From JBDKTH01 sp964558295 (GTDB taxonomy: Bacteria; Planctomycetota; Planctomycetia; Pirellulales; Thermoguttaceae), in NCBI GenBank assembly GCA_964558295.1, contig CAZLDQ010000053.1, positions 1 to 29,685 on the forward strand: DNA of 29,685 nt. Reading direction: 5' to 3'. The position numbers and the translations under genes are program-made. The notes beneath the pieces are model-generated. The model worked only from the letters and a program-made list of their open reading frames with translations, searched no databases and was not told the origin of the DNA. Within the stretch, counting starts at the first letter, position 1. Each line of letters opens with the position of its first letter. This document shows, piece by piece, positions 7,096 through 16,310 of the stretch.

Positions 7096-9369
7096 GTGAA
7101 CATGGTGACGTGCCACATCCTATCCGTTGCCGCCGCGATCTTGGTTAGCTTCAATGGGCTCCACTGGACCGCGTCGGCCACGGAAAACACGGCCCACCAG
7201 ATCACGGTCCATTCTCCGGATGGAAAACCGCCACGTGGCTATGTGCCACCCGTGCTAGGGAACGGCAGTCTCTGCTTGCAGGTCGACTATCAAGGCTCCC
7301 AGGTCCAGCGTCCTTACGCCCAAATGGTGCCGGGCATTCTCTGGGCCGGACGCCGCTACAATCTGCCCGGCGCGCAACTGGTCCCCTTCGGCCGGTTTGA
7401 ACAGAAGTTGTCATGTGCCGGACAGACCTACGAGGCCCCGTCCCGTTGGACGCAATCCCTGAACACCCAAGACGGCCTCGTCGCCTGCCAATGCGACTAT
7501 GGCGATTCACTGACTGTCGAGACAACCGTCTTCGTCCATCTCGACGAGAACCTCGTCGCCGTTCGAAAACGGATTCTCTCCAAAGATCCGGCAGCCCGCA
7601 CGGTGCAAATCGAGTTCAAGCACCAGTTCTCTCCCCCCGGCGACGCCAACGTCCCGCCCCGTCGGATGAAGATGCGGCCGAGGCTCGGCGCCGACTCGGC
7701 GAGCGTCGAGATCCCCTACCAACTCGATGGGCTTCGCGAGTGCGACGGCCTCGTCACGCTGCTGGCCGACACCCCCGTCACGGCGCAGATCGACAAAGCC
7801 AGTTTCACCCTCACCGCCGATCTTTCGATCGACGCGGCGACGCCCAAGGAAATCACCTTCTATCTCCTGTTTGCCGATTCCCTGGATGATAAGGACTACC
7901 AGGCCCGGCTGGCACGGATGAAATCCCTGATCAAGACTCAACGTTTCGCCGGCGTGCTGGAAAGCCACAAGCAAGCCTGGGCCCGCTATTGGGACAAGTC
8001 GTACGTTCGGCTCCCCGACCTGCGTATGGAGCAGACCTACAATACGTCCCAATACCACCTGCTCACGAACGCCACGAAGTGGTCGTTCCCGGTTGCCCTG
8101 TTCAACACCCACTGGTGCGGAAAATTCTTCGGCTGGGACGAGATGTTCGTCTTCCTCGCAATGGCCAGCAGCAACCATCTGGACATCTCCAAGCGCGTAC
8201 CCGACTTCCGGCATGCGATCCTCGCCAAAGCTGTCCAACGCACGGCCCACTACGGTCGCCCAGGCTCCTACGGCGCCCGTTACCCCTGGGAGACTCTGGA
8301 AGACGGCAGCGAAGGGTCCCCCCCGGGATTCTGGTACGAGCATATCTTCCACATGTCGACCATCGCCGTCTCAGCGTGGTTCCAGTACCTCTACACAGGC
8401 GACCTCGACTATTTGAAAACCACCAGTTATCCCATAATCCGAGAGTGTGCGGATTTCTATGCCGCCCAGATGGTCTACGCGGCCCCAGACGGCGGACTGA
8501 TCGTCGGCAAGTGCACCGACCTGGAGCGGCTCGGGCCGGCCCGGCTCAATCCGTTCCTCACCTCCTGCGGTGTGATCTTCACCCTGGAAACGGCCAGCCA
8601 AGCGGCGGGCCTGCTCGGCCTCGACCAAGAACGGGCGGCCTCCTGGAAGGAAACGGCCCAGAAGCTCCGCCAGTCGCTGCCCCACGATGGCAACCGTTAC
8701 GTGCCCTACGCCGGCTGCCAGGAAGCGAGCATCGCCGTCCTCGGCGGCCTTTTCCCCTATCCCGTATTCGATGCCAGCAATGAACTTCAAAAGAACGCCG
8801 TCTACGGCTTCGTCCGCGAGGGCATCCACTCGGGCAACATGTATCCCGTAGGAAAATCGGTCTGTGCCTGGTACAACGGCTGGATGGCCACCGCCCTGGC
8901 CGCGTTGGGCGATAAGAAAGAGACCGCCCGCCTGCTAGCCGACACGGTCAACGGCACCGGCTGCTTCTCGGAAATCTTCGAGATCAACGAAGAAGCAGTC
9001 GTCATGCGTCCCTGGTTCTCCACGGCCGAAGGGAATTTTGTTTACGCCCTGAACCAGATGCTGCTCCAATGCCGCGACGGCCAGATCCTTGTCGCCCCGG
9101 CCGTCCCCGACGCGTGGAACACGTATGCCTTCAAATTGGCCTGTTTTGGAAACCTCGTTGCCACGGTTGCGGTCAACGACGGGCGATTGACGGAACTGAC
9201 CCTGACTTCCGGCGACGCCAAGCAAACCGTCCAACGAACCCTGATCATCCCCGAGCATCTCCTCGCCGGAACCACGCTCAACCAAGCGGTCGTCACCCAA
9301 CAAACGACCAAGGACGGATGCCGCCACCTCGATCTCCAGTTCACCGGACGGGCGACGCTGCTAAAATAG
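7096..9369 (+). CDS. Secreted (alpha/alpha)6-barrel glycosidase, GH65/GH95-like
   Basis: This protein of about 757 residues starts with a signal peptide (hydrophobic VAAAILVSFNGL, then ASA). An N-terminal beta-sandwich region (about 30-280, with PPVLGNGSLCLQVDY) resembles the leading domain of GH65/GH95-type enzymes. A helical toroid follows at about 290-650: the segments GKFFGWDEMFVFLAMAS and GFWYEHIFHMSTIAVSAWFQ look like the inner helices that carry active-site residues. The tail has ILVAPAVPDAW and a short C-terminal beta domain. It should cleave a glycosidic bond outside the cytoplasm. Two starts are possible, GTG 7096 (3 bases after AGGAG) and ATG 7102 (9 bases). The exact GH family and substrate are uncertain; the fold class is more secure. 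Confidence 0.78.
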   Translation: MNMVTCHILSVAAAILVSFNGLHWTASATENTAHQITVHSPDGKPPRGYVPPVLGNGSLCLQVDYQGSQVQRPYAQMVPGILWAGRRYNLPGAQLVPFGRFEQKLSCAGQTYEAPSRWTQSLNTQDGLVACQCDYGDSLTVETTVFVHLDENLVAVRKRILSKDPAARTVQIEFKHQFSPPGDANVPPRRMKMRPRLGADSASVEIPYQLDGLRECDGLVTLLADTPVTAQIDKASFTLTADLSIDAATPKEITFYLLFADSLDDKDYQARLARMKSLIKTQRFAGVLESHKQAWARYWDKSYVRLPDLRMEQTYNTSQYHLLTNATKWSFPVALFNTHWCGKFFGWDEMFVFLAMASSNHLDISKRVPDFRHAILAKAVQRTAHYGRPGSYGARYPWETLEDGSEGSPPGFWYEHIFHMSTIAVSAWFQYLYTGDLDYLKTTSYPIIRECADFYAAQMVYAAPDGGLIVGKCTDLERLGPARLNPFLTSCGVIFTLETASQAAGLLGLDQERAASWKETAQKLRQSLPHDGNRYVPYAGCQEASIAVLGGLFPYPVFDASNELQKNAVYGFVREGIHSGNMYPVGKSVCAWYNGWMATALAALGDKKETARLLADTVNGTGCFSEIFEINEEAVVMRPWFSTAEGNFVYALNQMLLQCRDGQILVAPAVPDAWNTYAFKLACFGNLVATVAVNDGRLTELTLTSGDAKQTVQRTLIIPEHLLAGTTLNQAVVTQQTTKDGCRHLDLQFTGRATLLK

Positions 9370-9410
9370 CCACCCCACTCCCCACAAAAGCAAAACCTTT
9401 TCCCACGCCC

Positions 9411-10583
9411 ATGAAAGTCACCGCAGTCCAAACCTTCGTCTGTCACGCCTACCGCTGCAACTGGGTCTTCGTCAAAGTCCTCACCGATGAGGGGCTCAAC
9501 GGCGTCGGTGAGGCGACCTTGGAAATGCGCGAATTGACCGTCGCCCAAGCCGTGCGCGAACTGGAACGCGACCTGGTCGGCAAGGACCCGCACGCCATCG
9601 AAGCGTTTTGGAGCCAAGCCTATCGCGACGTCTATTGGCGCGGCGGCCCAGTGCTGATGAGCGCGTTGGCCTCCGTCGAAATGGCCCTTTGGGACATCAA
9701 AGGCAAGGCCCTTGGTGTGCCGGTCTACCAGTTGCTCGGTGGCAAGATCCGCGACGGCATCCCCTGCTACGCCAATGGCTGGTTTGCCGGCGCCAAGAAA
9801 CCTGAGGAGTTTGCCGCCAAGGCCAAAATAGCGGTGGCCGCCGGGTTCATGGGCCTCAAGTGGGACCCGTTCGGCTCGGCCTTCATGAACCTCACCCGCC
9901 AGGAGTTCCGTCAGGCGCTCGACTGTGTCGCCGCCGTCCACGACGCGGTAGGCGGCACCGCCGAGTTGTTGATCGAGGGGCACGGCCGGTTCAACGTCCC
10001 CACGGCCGTGCGCGTCGGCCAGGCGCTCGAACAGTTCGATATCCTCTGGTTCGAAGAGCCGATCCCGCCCGACAACAAAGACGCCTTGGCCGAGGTAAAA
10101 CGGCGAATTCGCGTCCCCGTAGCCGCCGGTGAACGGCTCTACAGCCGCTGGGACTATCGCGATTTCCTCGCCCGAGGATGCGCCGACTTCATCCAGCCCG
10201 ACGTCAGCCACGCCGGCGGCCTGATGGAGATCAAGAAAATCGCGGCGATGGCCGAGTGCCATCACATTCCGCTCTGTCCTCACAATCCAAGCGGTCCGGT
10301 AGCCAATGCGGCCACGCTTCAGTTGGCCGCCTGCGTGCCCAACTTCTACGTGCTCGAAACAATGAGCAGTGATGTCCCCTACCGAAACCAGATCAGCACC
10401 GAAGAAGTCCGCTTCGAAAACGGCCTGATGCAAATCCCCGACAAGCCCGGCCTGGGCATCGACATCTGCGAAGAGGCCATTGCCCAACACCCCTTCAAAC
10501 CCCAAGGTCTCCGCCACTACCGCGGCACGCTCACCGAAATCCGGCCCGACGACGCCCAAGGCTATTTTGACAAGAACAAGTAG
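9411..10583 (+). CDS. Mandelate racemase/muconate lactonizing enzyme family dehydratase, galactonate dehydratase-like
   Basis: This is a 390-residue enolase-superfamily enzyme. Such enzymes abstract a proton next to a carboxylate; members with this active site dehydrate sugar acids to 2-keto-3-deoxy acids. Metal ligands are E189 (in LLIEGHGRF), E215 (FEEP) and E241 (AAGE), spaced 26 and 26. H191 and H291 (CPHNP) are candidate acid/base residues. This pattern lines up with E. coli galactonate dehydratase at a constant offset of 6, except that its first ligand Asp is Glu here (comparison from memory). K150-W-D152 sits where racemases have KxK. The ATG at 9411 was chosen because the family N-terminus begins there; upstream in-frame sequence belongs to the glycosidase. 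The gap to the glycosidase is 41 bases. The acid sugar acted on is unknown. Confidence 0.92.
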   Translation: MKVTAVQTFVCHAYRCNWVFVKVLTDEGLNGVGEATLEMRELTVAQAVRELERDLVGKDPHAIEAFWSQAYRDVYWRGGPVLMSALASVEMALWDIKGKALGVPVYQLLGGKIRDGIPCYANGWFAGAKKPEEFAAKAKIAVAAGFMGLKWDPFGSAFMNLTRQEFRQALDCVAAVHDAVGGTAELLIEGHGRFNVPTAVRVGQALEQFDILWFEEPIPPDNKDALAEVKRRIRVPVAAGERLYSRWDYRDFLARGCADFIQPDVSHAGGLMEIKKIAAMAECHHIPLCPHNPSGPVANAATLQLAACVPNFYVLETMSSDVPYRNQISTEEVRFENGLMQIPDKPGLGIDICEEAIAQHPFKPQGLRHYRGTLTEIRPDDAQGYFDKNK

Positions 10584-10789
10584 ATCGGCTCCGCAATCGC
10601 CTAGCCATCCCATGCCGCAATGACGCTCATGCCCAAAGTCCGGGCCGCCTCGACCAATCTTTGGGGCCTAAGCTGGAATCTGCCCGTCCCAACTCCCCCC
10701 CAGGCCAAGGGATTTGCCATCGCAACAAAAAAGACGTAGAAACAAAGAGGTGCAGAGCAGACTCCATCGTCTATGGGACATCACGAAGC

Positions 10790-11371
10790 ATGACCACCGC
10801 GATTCGACTCATTTTTGCCTGGGGCCTCGTGGCCAGCTCGGCGTTGGCCGCCCCGCCCGATCCTCGGCCGGCCAACTGGGCCACGCCGGTCAAACTCGAC
10901 GGCGTGCCCAACCTCCACAAAGTCAGCGATACCCTTTATCGCAGCGCTCAGCCGACCAAGGAGGGAATGCAGAACCTCAAGGCGATGGGAATCAAGACCG
11001 TCATCAACCTCCGCTATCTCCATTCCGACCGCGACGAAATCGGCGACCTCGCTCTCGACGCCGAACACATCCCGATGAAGTCCTGGAATCCCGAACGCGA
11101 AGAAGCCGTCCGCTTCCTCCAAATCGTCACCGACCCCAAACGGGCCCCGGTCCTCGTCCACTGCCAACACGGCGCCGACCGCACCGGAACCATGTGTGCC
11201 ATCTACCGGATCGCCGTCCAGAACTGGTCGACCGACGAGGCAATCCGCGAGATGACCGAGGGGGGGTTCAACTTCCACTCCATCTGGTCAAACCTTCCCA
11301 GATGGATCCGGAACCTCAACATCGAGGAACTCAAGAAAGACGCCGCCAACCCCCACGAAGCGGCAAAGTGA
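10790..11371 (+). CDS. Secreted tyrosine/dual-specificity phosphatase-like protein
   Basis: This is a 193-residue protein with a signal peptide (MTTAIRLIFAWGLVASSALA, likely cut after ALA). The body has the LYRSAQP segment common in SIW14-like and bacterial tyrosine phosphatases, and the active-site loop HCQHGADRT at 124-132, with nucleophile C125 and arginine R131. It would hydrolyse phosphate esters in the periplasm or outside; the substrate may be a phosphoprotein, inositol phosphate or other ester. The ATG at 10790 was preferred to a longer reading because it begins the signal peptide. It lies 206 bases past the dehydratase gene, so its membership of that operon is uncertain. It converges with the FAD oxidoreductase gene 27 bases away. 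Confidence 0.88.
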   Translation: MTTAIRLIFAWGLVASSALAAPPDPRPANWATPVKLDGVPNLHKVSDTLYRSAQPTKEGMQNLKAMGIKTVINLRYLHSDRDEIGDLALDAEHIPMKSWNPEREEAVRFLQIVTDPKRAPVLVHCQHGADRTGTMCAIYRIAVQNWSTDEAIREMTEGGFNFHSIWSNLPRWIRNLNIEELKKDAANPHEAAK

Positions 11372-11398
11372 GCGTCTCACGTGCCCCCGTTTCCCAGA

Positions 11399-13690
11399 CT
11401 ACCCCTCCCCAAAGCATCGCACGGCAAACAATGCCGCCGGCACATGAGGGCTTGGAGCAGTCAGTTCCAATCGTAATTCATCGGTCTCAACAGCCGGATC
11501 AAGACGGATCACTCGCCGCGTCTGGTGATTATCCGTACACTCCGCCAGCACCTGGCCGGCCGCATTGAGCAAGCGGAAGCACTGCACACAGAACGGCATC
11601 GTCCGCTCCGGATGCCCCATCAGAACCGACTCCATTGGATGGTCGAAATCCGTATCAAACGATAACTCAACACGTCCAATCGTCTGTGGTTCCGGCCACC
11701 GTAAGGTGAGCGTGGGCGCTGGGTCATCGAAGTCGGCCACCCAAGCGTTCGGTTGCGTGGTGGGTCGGTCGATCCCGTTGTTGAGCGACTCTGCCCCGAA
11801 CACGTCCAACGGTGGCTCAACCGTGATCGCCAGATTCTCTCCGGCCGGCCGGCGCTTCGGATGCCAAAATTCAAAGCGGTCGATGCCCGCCTCCGGCGGC
11901 GGCTCCTGGACGCTGCTGACAGCCACCGCCCGATTGCACTGCTGAGCCACCGCCACCACACCTGTCATGCGGTGTAGACTGGTCTGCACCGCCACCAACG
12001 GGTTCTTCAACAAACAGACAAACACATACTGCGGTTCGTCCAACCGGCGGTTGAAGTCGACGGCCACCTCCTGGTTCTCGCCTGCCAACAAACGGACGGT
12101 CCGCGTGGCCAGCGTCACGTCCGGCGTGAAGTTCCCCCGCCGCGAACTGGTGCGCAGTTCCACTTGCAGCATTGTCGGCTGCGCAACGTCGACCGTAAAC
12201 GTCACCCGCGGCATCGGCCCGGCCGCCACAGGCAGGAGCATCGCCCACGAGTCGTCCAACTTCAGCTTCGGCCCGTCGGCCGGCAAACGTCCCAAGCGCA
12301 GCCGGCTCGACGCGGTCACCGTCGCCCTGCGCGTCAGGTCCCGCGGGTCGTTCAGCGCAACGCCCGGGATATACTGTCCCACACGGAGCAACCGTTGCTG
12401 TAGCTGGTGCATCCGCTCCGGCTCGATCAGGTCGGCCGGACGCAACTTCTCCTCCCGGCAGATCGCCGCCGCCATACCTACCGCCTGAGCGTTGTGCGCA
12501 CAGGTGGCCATCACCCGCGTGGAACCGAAGGCCACGTGCGATGCGCTAATTATCCGGCCGGCCAGGAACAGGTTTTTGATGTTGCGGCTATAGAAGCAGC
12601 GGTAAGGAATCGGATAGACCCCCTTGGCGTGCCACTGTACGCAGCCCGGCTCCGGACTGTAAACGCCGTCGACCGGATGCAGATCGATCGCCCAGCCCCC
12701 ATAGGACACCGCATCGGCATGTGCCCGCTGCTCGACAATGTCTTGCTGAACAAGCATGTAGTCCCCTTCAAACCGCCGGCTTTCGCGTTTGCCTGGGATC
12801 ATGCCGACCCATTCGAGCGTCATCGTCTCCGCCTCGGGAAACCGGCCCGAGTTCTTGATATGGTCCCACACGCCGTAGACGATCTTCCACAATTCCCACT
12901 TGATCGTCTCCGTCTCGTGGACCGTATCAAGCCGCCCGCCGTACTCAATCCACCAAAGCTGACAACCGTGCTCCCGCGCGTTGAAACGCCGGTAGCGGGG
13001 AATGCGATGGATGTCGTCCAAGGCGAAACTTGGACGCACAAACCGCACAGGCCGGCCCGTGTCTCTGGTATAGAAATACAGGGAATGGCCCAACAGATCA
13101 CGGCTCGGCTCCGCCGGGGCCAGCAACTCACCAAACTCCTCGCGTGACTCGCAACCGCTCCGGAATGCAGCCCCGGCCAGGAAGCCGAGCACACCGTCCC
13201 CCGAGGCGTCGCAAAACAGCGGGGCTTCGATCACGTACGCCGTCGAGTTCTGGCTGCAGAAGGCACGCACGCCGCGGATCGTCTCGGCCTCATGCTTCTG
13301 AACCTCGAAAACGACCGTGTTCAACAGAAGCGTAAGGTTCGGCTCCGCTGTGACCTTGTCCAACAACAGGGCGTCCAACAGCACCGGGTTGCCCTCGGGA
13401 TTGCGGTAGACGTTCTCGACGAGCAATTCATCGATCACTCCCCCTTCGCGTGCCCAGCGGTTGTTGTTGCCCATGTGACTCGTCGCACCGAGCATCCAGA
13501 GGCGAACCTCGCTCGACGCATTACCGCCCAACACCGGCCGATCCTGAACGAGTACGACTTGGCACCCCGCCCGGGCAGCCGTGAGCGCCGCACACACGCC
13601 CGCCATTCCGCCGCCGACCACCACCAGATCGGTCGTCAGATGCACCGTCTTCAACTCACGCCCCTCGTCCGCCGGCAAACGCAGCATCAT
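11399..13690 (-). CDS. FAD-dependent oxidoreductase (FAD_oxidored family)
   Basis: This protein of about 763 residues has a dinucleotide-binding fold starting DLVVVGGGMAGVCAA (GxGxxG at 26-31). It then carries GGNASSEVRLWMLGA, a hallmark of the FAD_oxidored group. A second FAD contact segment is FLAGRIISASHVAFGSTRVM near residue 390. The C-terminal third (about 450-763) looks like beta-sandwich domains, perhaps sugar-binding. No convincing signal peptide is visible. The reaction is unknown; an oxidation of a sugar or sugar-derived compound is inferred from the neighbours. ATG 13690 and ATG 13687 are adjacent; the SD GAGGAG overlaps the upstream transporter's stop codon, and ATG 13687 has the better spacing. 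It is the last gene of the minus-strand operon. Confidence 0.9.
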   Translation of the reverse strand: MMLRLPADEGRELKTVHLTTDLVVVGGGMAGVCAALTAARAGCQVVLVQDRPVLGGNASSEVRLWMLGATSHMGNNNRWAREGGVIDELLVENVYRNPEGNPVLLDALLLDKVTAEPNLTLLLNTVVFEVQKHEAETIRGVRAFCSQNSTAYVIEAPLFCDASGDGVLGFLAGAAFRSGCESREEFGELLAPAEPSRDLLGHSLYFYTRDTGRPVRFVRPSFALDDIHRIPRYRRFNAREHGCQLWWIEYGGRLDTVHETETIKWELWKIVYGVWDHIKNSGRFPEAETMTLEWVGMIPGKRESRRFEGDYMLVQQDIVEQRAHADAVSYGGWAIDLHPVDGVYSPEPGCVQWHAKGVYPIPYRCFYSRNIKNLFLAGRIISASHVAFGSTRVMATCAHNAQAVGMAAAICREEKLRPADLIEPERMHQLQQRLLRVGQYIPGVALNDPRDLTRRATVTASSRLRLGRLPADGPKLKLDDSWAMLLPVAAGPMPRVTFTVDVAQPTMLQVELRTSSRRGNFTPDVTLATRTVRLLAGENQEVAVDFNRRLDEPQYVFVCLLKNPLVAVQTSLHRMTGVVAVAQQCNRAVAVSSVQEPPPEAGIDRFEFWHPKRRPAGENLAITVEPPLDVFGAESLNNGIDRPTTQPNAWVADFDDPAPTLTLRWPEPQTIGRVELSFDTDFDHPMESVLMGHPERTMPFCVQCFRLLNAAGQVLAECTDNHQTRRVIRLDPAVETDELRLELTAPSPHVPAALFAVRCFGEG

Positions 13691-13696
13691 CTCTCC

Positions 13697-15004
13697 TCAC
13701 GCAGACGCAGACTTCCGCGGTCGATGGACCCGGCCGCCCCACAACATCAACCAGGCGACCGGGTGCAGTCCAGCCATCACAAAAAACCAGTAATCATACG
13801 AATAATGTTGAACCAGATAAGCCACCGCCTCGTTCATCGCCATGCCCCCCAAGGCACTGCCCGCCGCAACCACGCCAAACGCCGTAGCCACCAGCCGTTG
13901 GGGAATCACGTCCACCAACAAAGCGCTGATATTGGCCAGCCAAGCCAAATGGGCCAGCACGCTCAGCATCGCAAAACCCAAGGCAAAATAGAGCGACGAC
14001 GACAACGCTACCAGCGGCGACAGCGGTAGCACGGCCGCACAGAGCAACATCGCCCACAGCCGGGCTGCCGGCGCCGCCGTCCCCCGGCGAATCAACACCG
14101 CCGACAGCACTCCGCCGCCAAGGCTCCCAATGTCAGCAGCCAGGAAGATCACCCACGTGATCCCCAGACTCTCTTGCGTCAGTCCCCGGCTGGCAAACAG
14201 ATACTTGGCAAACCAGAACTGGTAGAAGAACCAAACCGGATCGGTGAGCATCCGTCCCAGCAGAAGCAACCAGACGTCGCGCCGCTGGAGCACTTGCCCC
14301 CAACGTCGCCACTCCGAGGTCTCCGGCGACTTCGCTTCACCAGCACTTTTTGACGGGGAAGCGGCGGCCACGTCCTGCGGACGGCGATAGAGCGCGAGCC
14401 ACGGCACCACCCACACCAGCCCCAGCGCGCCGGTGGCGACGAACGCTCCCTGCCATCCAAAACGGGAAGCGATCACAATCACCAACACCGGGGCAATCGT
14501 CGCTCCCAACGTTGCCCCCATCGTATAAAACCCGATCGCCACGCCACGCTGACTGGCTGGAAACGTCTCGGCGACAGCCTTCGTGCTCGACGGCCAGTTG
14601 CCCGCCTCACCGAACCCCAACAAAGCCCGGCAAATCCCCAGCGAATAGAACGATCGGGCCAGCCCCGTGAGCATGTTTGCACATGACCACCAAGTGACAA
14701 ACAGTGCCATGCCCCACCGCGCCCCGATTCGATCGACGAGCCGGCCGCTCACCAAAAGCGACACCGTATACGTGACCAGAAACAGGTTGGCCACGTTCCC
14801 GTAGTCGGCCTCTGAGAGTCCCAGGTCTCGCTGGATTGTCGGAGCGAGGATCGACAGCGTCTGGCGGTCGATGTAGTTGAGAATCGCGGCCAGAAAGAGC
14901 ATTCCGGCCACGATCCACCGCCAGCCGACAGAACGTTGTTCCGCATCGCCGATCCCCCGCTCAGGCGTCTCTTTCTGCACGGGCATGTCCGCGGAGTTTC
15001 CCAT
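13697..15004 (-). CDS. MFS transporter, hexuronate (ExuT)-like ACS family
   Basis: This inner-membrane protein of about 435 residues has roughly 12 hydrophobic helices. The N-terminal half carries ILNYIDRQTLSILAPTIQRDLGLS and the motif LVDRIGARWG, followed by RALLGFGEAGNWPSSTKAVAE, the pattern of the anion:cation symporter (ACS) group that includes hexuronate and glucarate transporters. It probably imports an acidic sugar with a proton. The start ATG at 15004 overlaps the stop codon of the GH16 gene (TGATG), so translation is likely coupled; a TTG at 15007 is less likely. The FAD oxidoreductase follows 6-9 bases downstream. The substrate is inferred from the family only. Confidence 0.92.
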   Translation of the reverse strand: MGNSADMPVQKETPERGIGDAEQRSVGWRWIVAGMLFLAAILNYIDRQTLSILAPTIQRDLGLSEADYGNVANLFLVTYTVSLLVSGRLVDRIGARWGMALFVTWWSCANMLTGLARSFYSLGICRALLGFGEAGNWPSSTKAVAETFPASQRGVAIGFYTMGATLGATIAPVLVIVIASRFGWQGAFVATGALGLVWVVPWLALYRRPQDVAAASPSKSAGEAKSPETSEWRRWGQVLQRRDVWLLLLGRMLTDPVWFFYQFWFAKYLFASRGLTQESLGITWVIFLAADIGSLGGGVLSAVLIRRGTAAPAARLWAMLLCAAVLPLSPLVALSSSLYFALGFAMLSVLAHLAWLANISALLVDVIPQRLVATAFGVVAAGSALGGMAMNEAVAYLVQHYSYDYWFFVMAGLHPVAWLMLWGGRVHRPRKSASA

Positions 15005-16299
15005 CAATGATACCGCACCTTGCTCCGCCCACCTTTGCCCTGCGGCGTAAACTTCGGATCGGTCGTCAGAAGCAGTTTATCGCATCGGGCATAATAGGCG
15101 CTCGTATCGATCAGCCGCAGAGTGACAACCCCCGCGTCCACGTGAAACGAGCCTCCCTTCTGCCAGGCCCAACCATCCTCGCCATGGGCCCCGAACTCGG
15201 CCTCCGACGTCTGCTCGCCGACCGCCACGCGAAATGTCCGCTTCGGCCCCGGCCGGGAACCAAAATCGCGTGAACGTACCCACAAAACATAGTCGCCGGC
15301 CTGAGGAATCTCGATCTGGGTCGTCGCCTCCCGATCACTCTCGGCCTTCACCTGCCCCCTACCCATGTGACCGAGCAGGCAGGCCGCTTGCTGATCCCAC
15401 GCCGTCGTCCAGCCGCCCTTGTTCGCAAACCGTTCGGCCTCGATCCAAAGATCGATCCCCGACGATTTCCTCGATCCCGCTTCCGCCTCGAACTTTGCCA
15501 AGAACCGCTTCCTTCGCTCGGCGTACGCCTCAGGATCGATCGCGTACACCCGCAGGTAGTCAAACCAGCAGGCCCCCTCCGGATCCGCGTCGGCCGCTGT
15601 GGCAATGCAGCTTAGCCAGACATAGAACGGGCACCACGGGATGTCGCGCATGTCGACGCTCTCGAGCAACTCCCCATCAAAATAGAAATTGATGTAATCC
15701 GGCGCCACCTCGAACCCATACGTGTGAAACGCTTCACTCAGGTCCGGTTCCACTTTGGCCAGATCCCGACTGATCGAACAGCGAGGACTCGGATACCACT
15801 CGATAATCCCGTAACTGAACGTGTGCCTATCATGCTTCGCGAAGTGCTCGAAGCCGTCGATCTCGATTCGCGTCTCGTGGGGGTCGAATTTGGTCCGCTT
15901 GATCCGTTCGTGTTCCAGGCTGTCGATGAACGTCGTCCAAAACGCTTCATGCCAGCCCTGGCCGCCGTACATCTTCGCCCGCGTTTCGAAATAACCATAG
16001 CGGTACGCCCGGCGGGTAATCACGCCCCCGCCAGTGAACGACTTTCCCCCAAACGCTTCTTTTTTCAGTGCAATCCGCACAGCTCCATTCTCGATCGAGA
16101 TATTCTCGGGCCGCTGGCAGCTCTCGTGGCTCACTCCCGTGCGACAGGTCCACTCGTTCCTATCTAGCGCCGGACCGTCAAACTCGTCGCCCCAGACGAG
16201 CCGATACCCCGACGGCACGCTCGCCACCTCGGCGCCAATCGCCCCGTTGGCCGCCAGACAGGCGAGACTCACCAGCGCTACTATGGGCACTATTCTCAT
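15004..16299 (-). CDS. Secreted glycoside hydrolase family 16-type glucanase/galactanase with C-terminal beta domain
   Basis: This is a 431-residue exported enzyme. A signal peptide (MRIVPIVALVSLACLAANGAIGA) precedes the jelly-roll domain, which opens with YRLVWGDEFDGPALDRNEW. The catalytic motif EIDGFE gives E146 as nucleophile, D148 and E151 as acid/base, matching the ExDxxE rule of clan B family 16. Segments RYGYFETRAKM and FHTYGFEVAPDYINFYFDG are also typical. Residues of about 290-431 form an extra beta-sandwich starting LWIEAERFANKGGW, possibly carbohydrate-binding. It should cut internal beta-1,3, beta-1,4 or galactan linkages; the subfamily cannot be fixed here. The stop overlaps the transporter start and the DUF1559 gene ends 11 bases upstream. 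Confidence 0.94.
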   Translation of the reverse strand: MRIVPIVALVSLACLAANGAIGAEVASVPSGYRLVWGDEFDGPALDRNEWTCRTGVSHESCQRPENISIENGAVRIALKKEAFGGKSFTGGGVITRRAYRYGYFETRAKMYGGQGWHEAFWTTFIDSLEHERIKRTKFDPHETRIEIDGFEHFAKHDRHTFSYGIIEWYPSPRCSISRDLAKVEPDLSEAFHTYGFEVAPDYINFYFDGELLESVDMRDIPWCPFYVWLSCIATAADADPEGACWFDYLRVYAIDPEAYAERRKRFLAKFEAEAGSRKSSGIDLWIEAERFANKGGWTTAWDQQAACLLGHMGRGQVKAESDREATTQIEIPQAGDYVLWVRSRDFGSRPGPKRTFRVAVGEQTSEAEFGAHGEDGWAWQKGGSFHVDAGVVTLRLIDTSAYYARCDKLLLTTDPKFTPQGKGGRSKVRYH

Positions 16300-16310
16300 C
16301 CATCACCCGT

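Noticed and set aside
10615..10628. A possible fourth regulator site (GCGTCATTG on the minus strand)
   Set aside because: Only one half of the 13-bp pattern is present, and no clear promoter lies next to it.
11369..11381. GTGAG-CGT-CTCAC inverted repeat after the phosphatase gene
   Set aside because: It could be a weak bidirectional terminator, but the stem is only 5 bp with no T run, and it overlaps the stop codon; too little to annotate.
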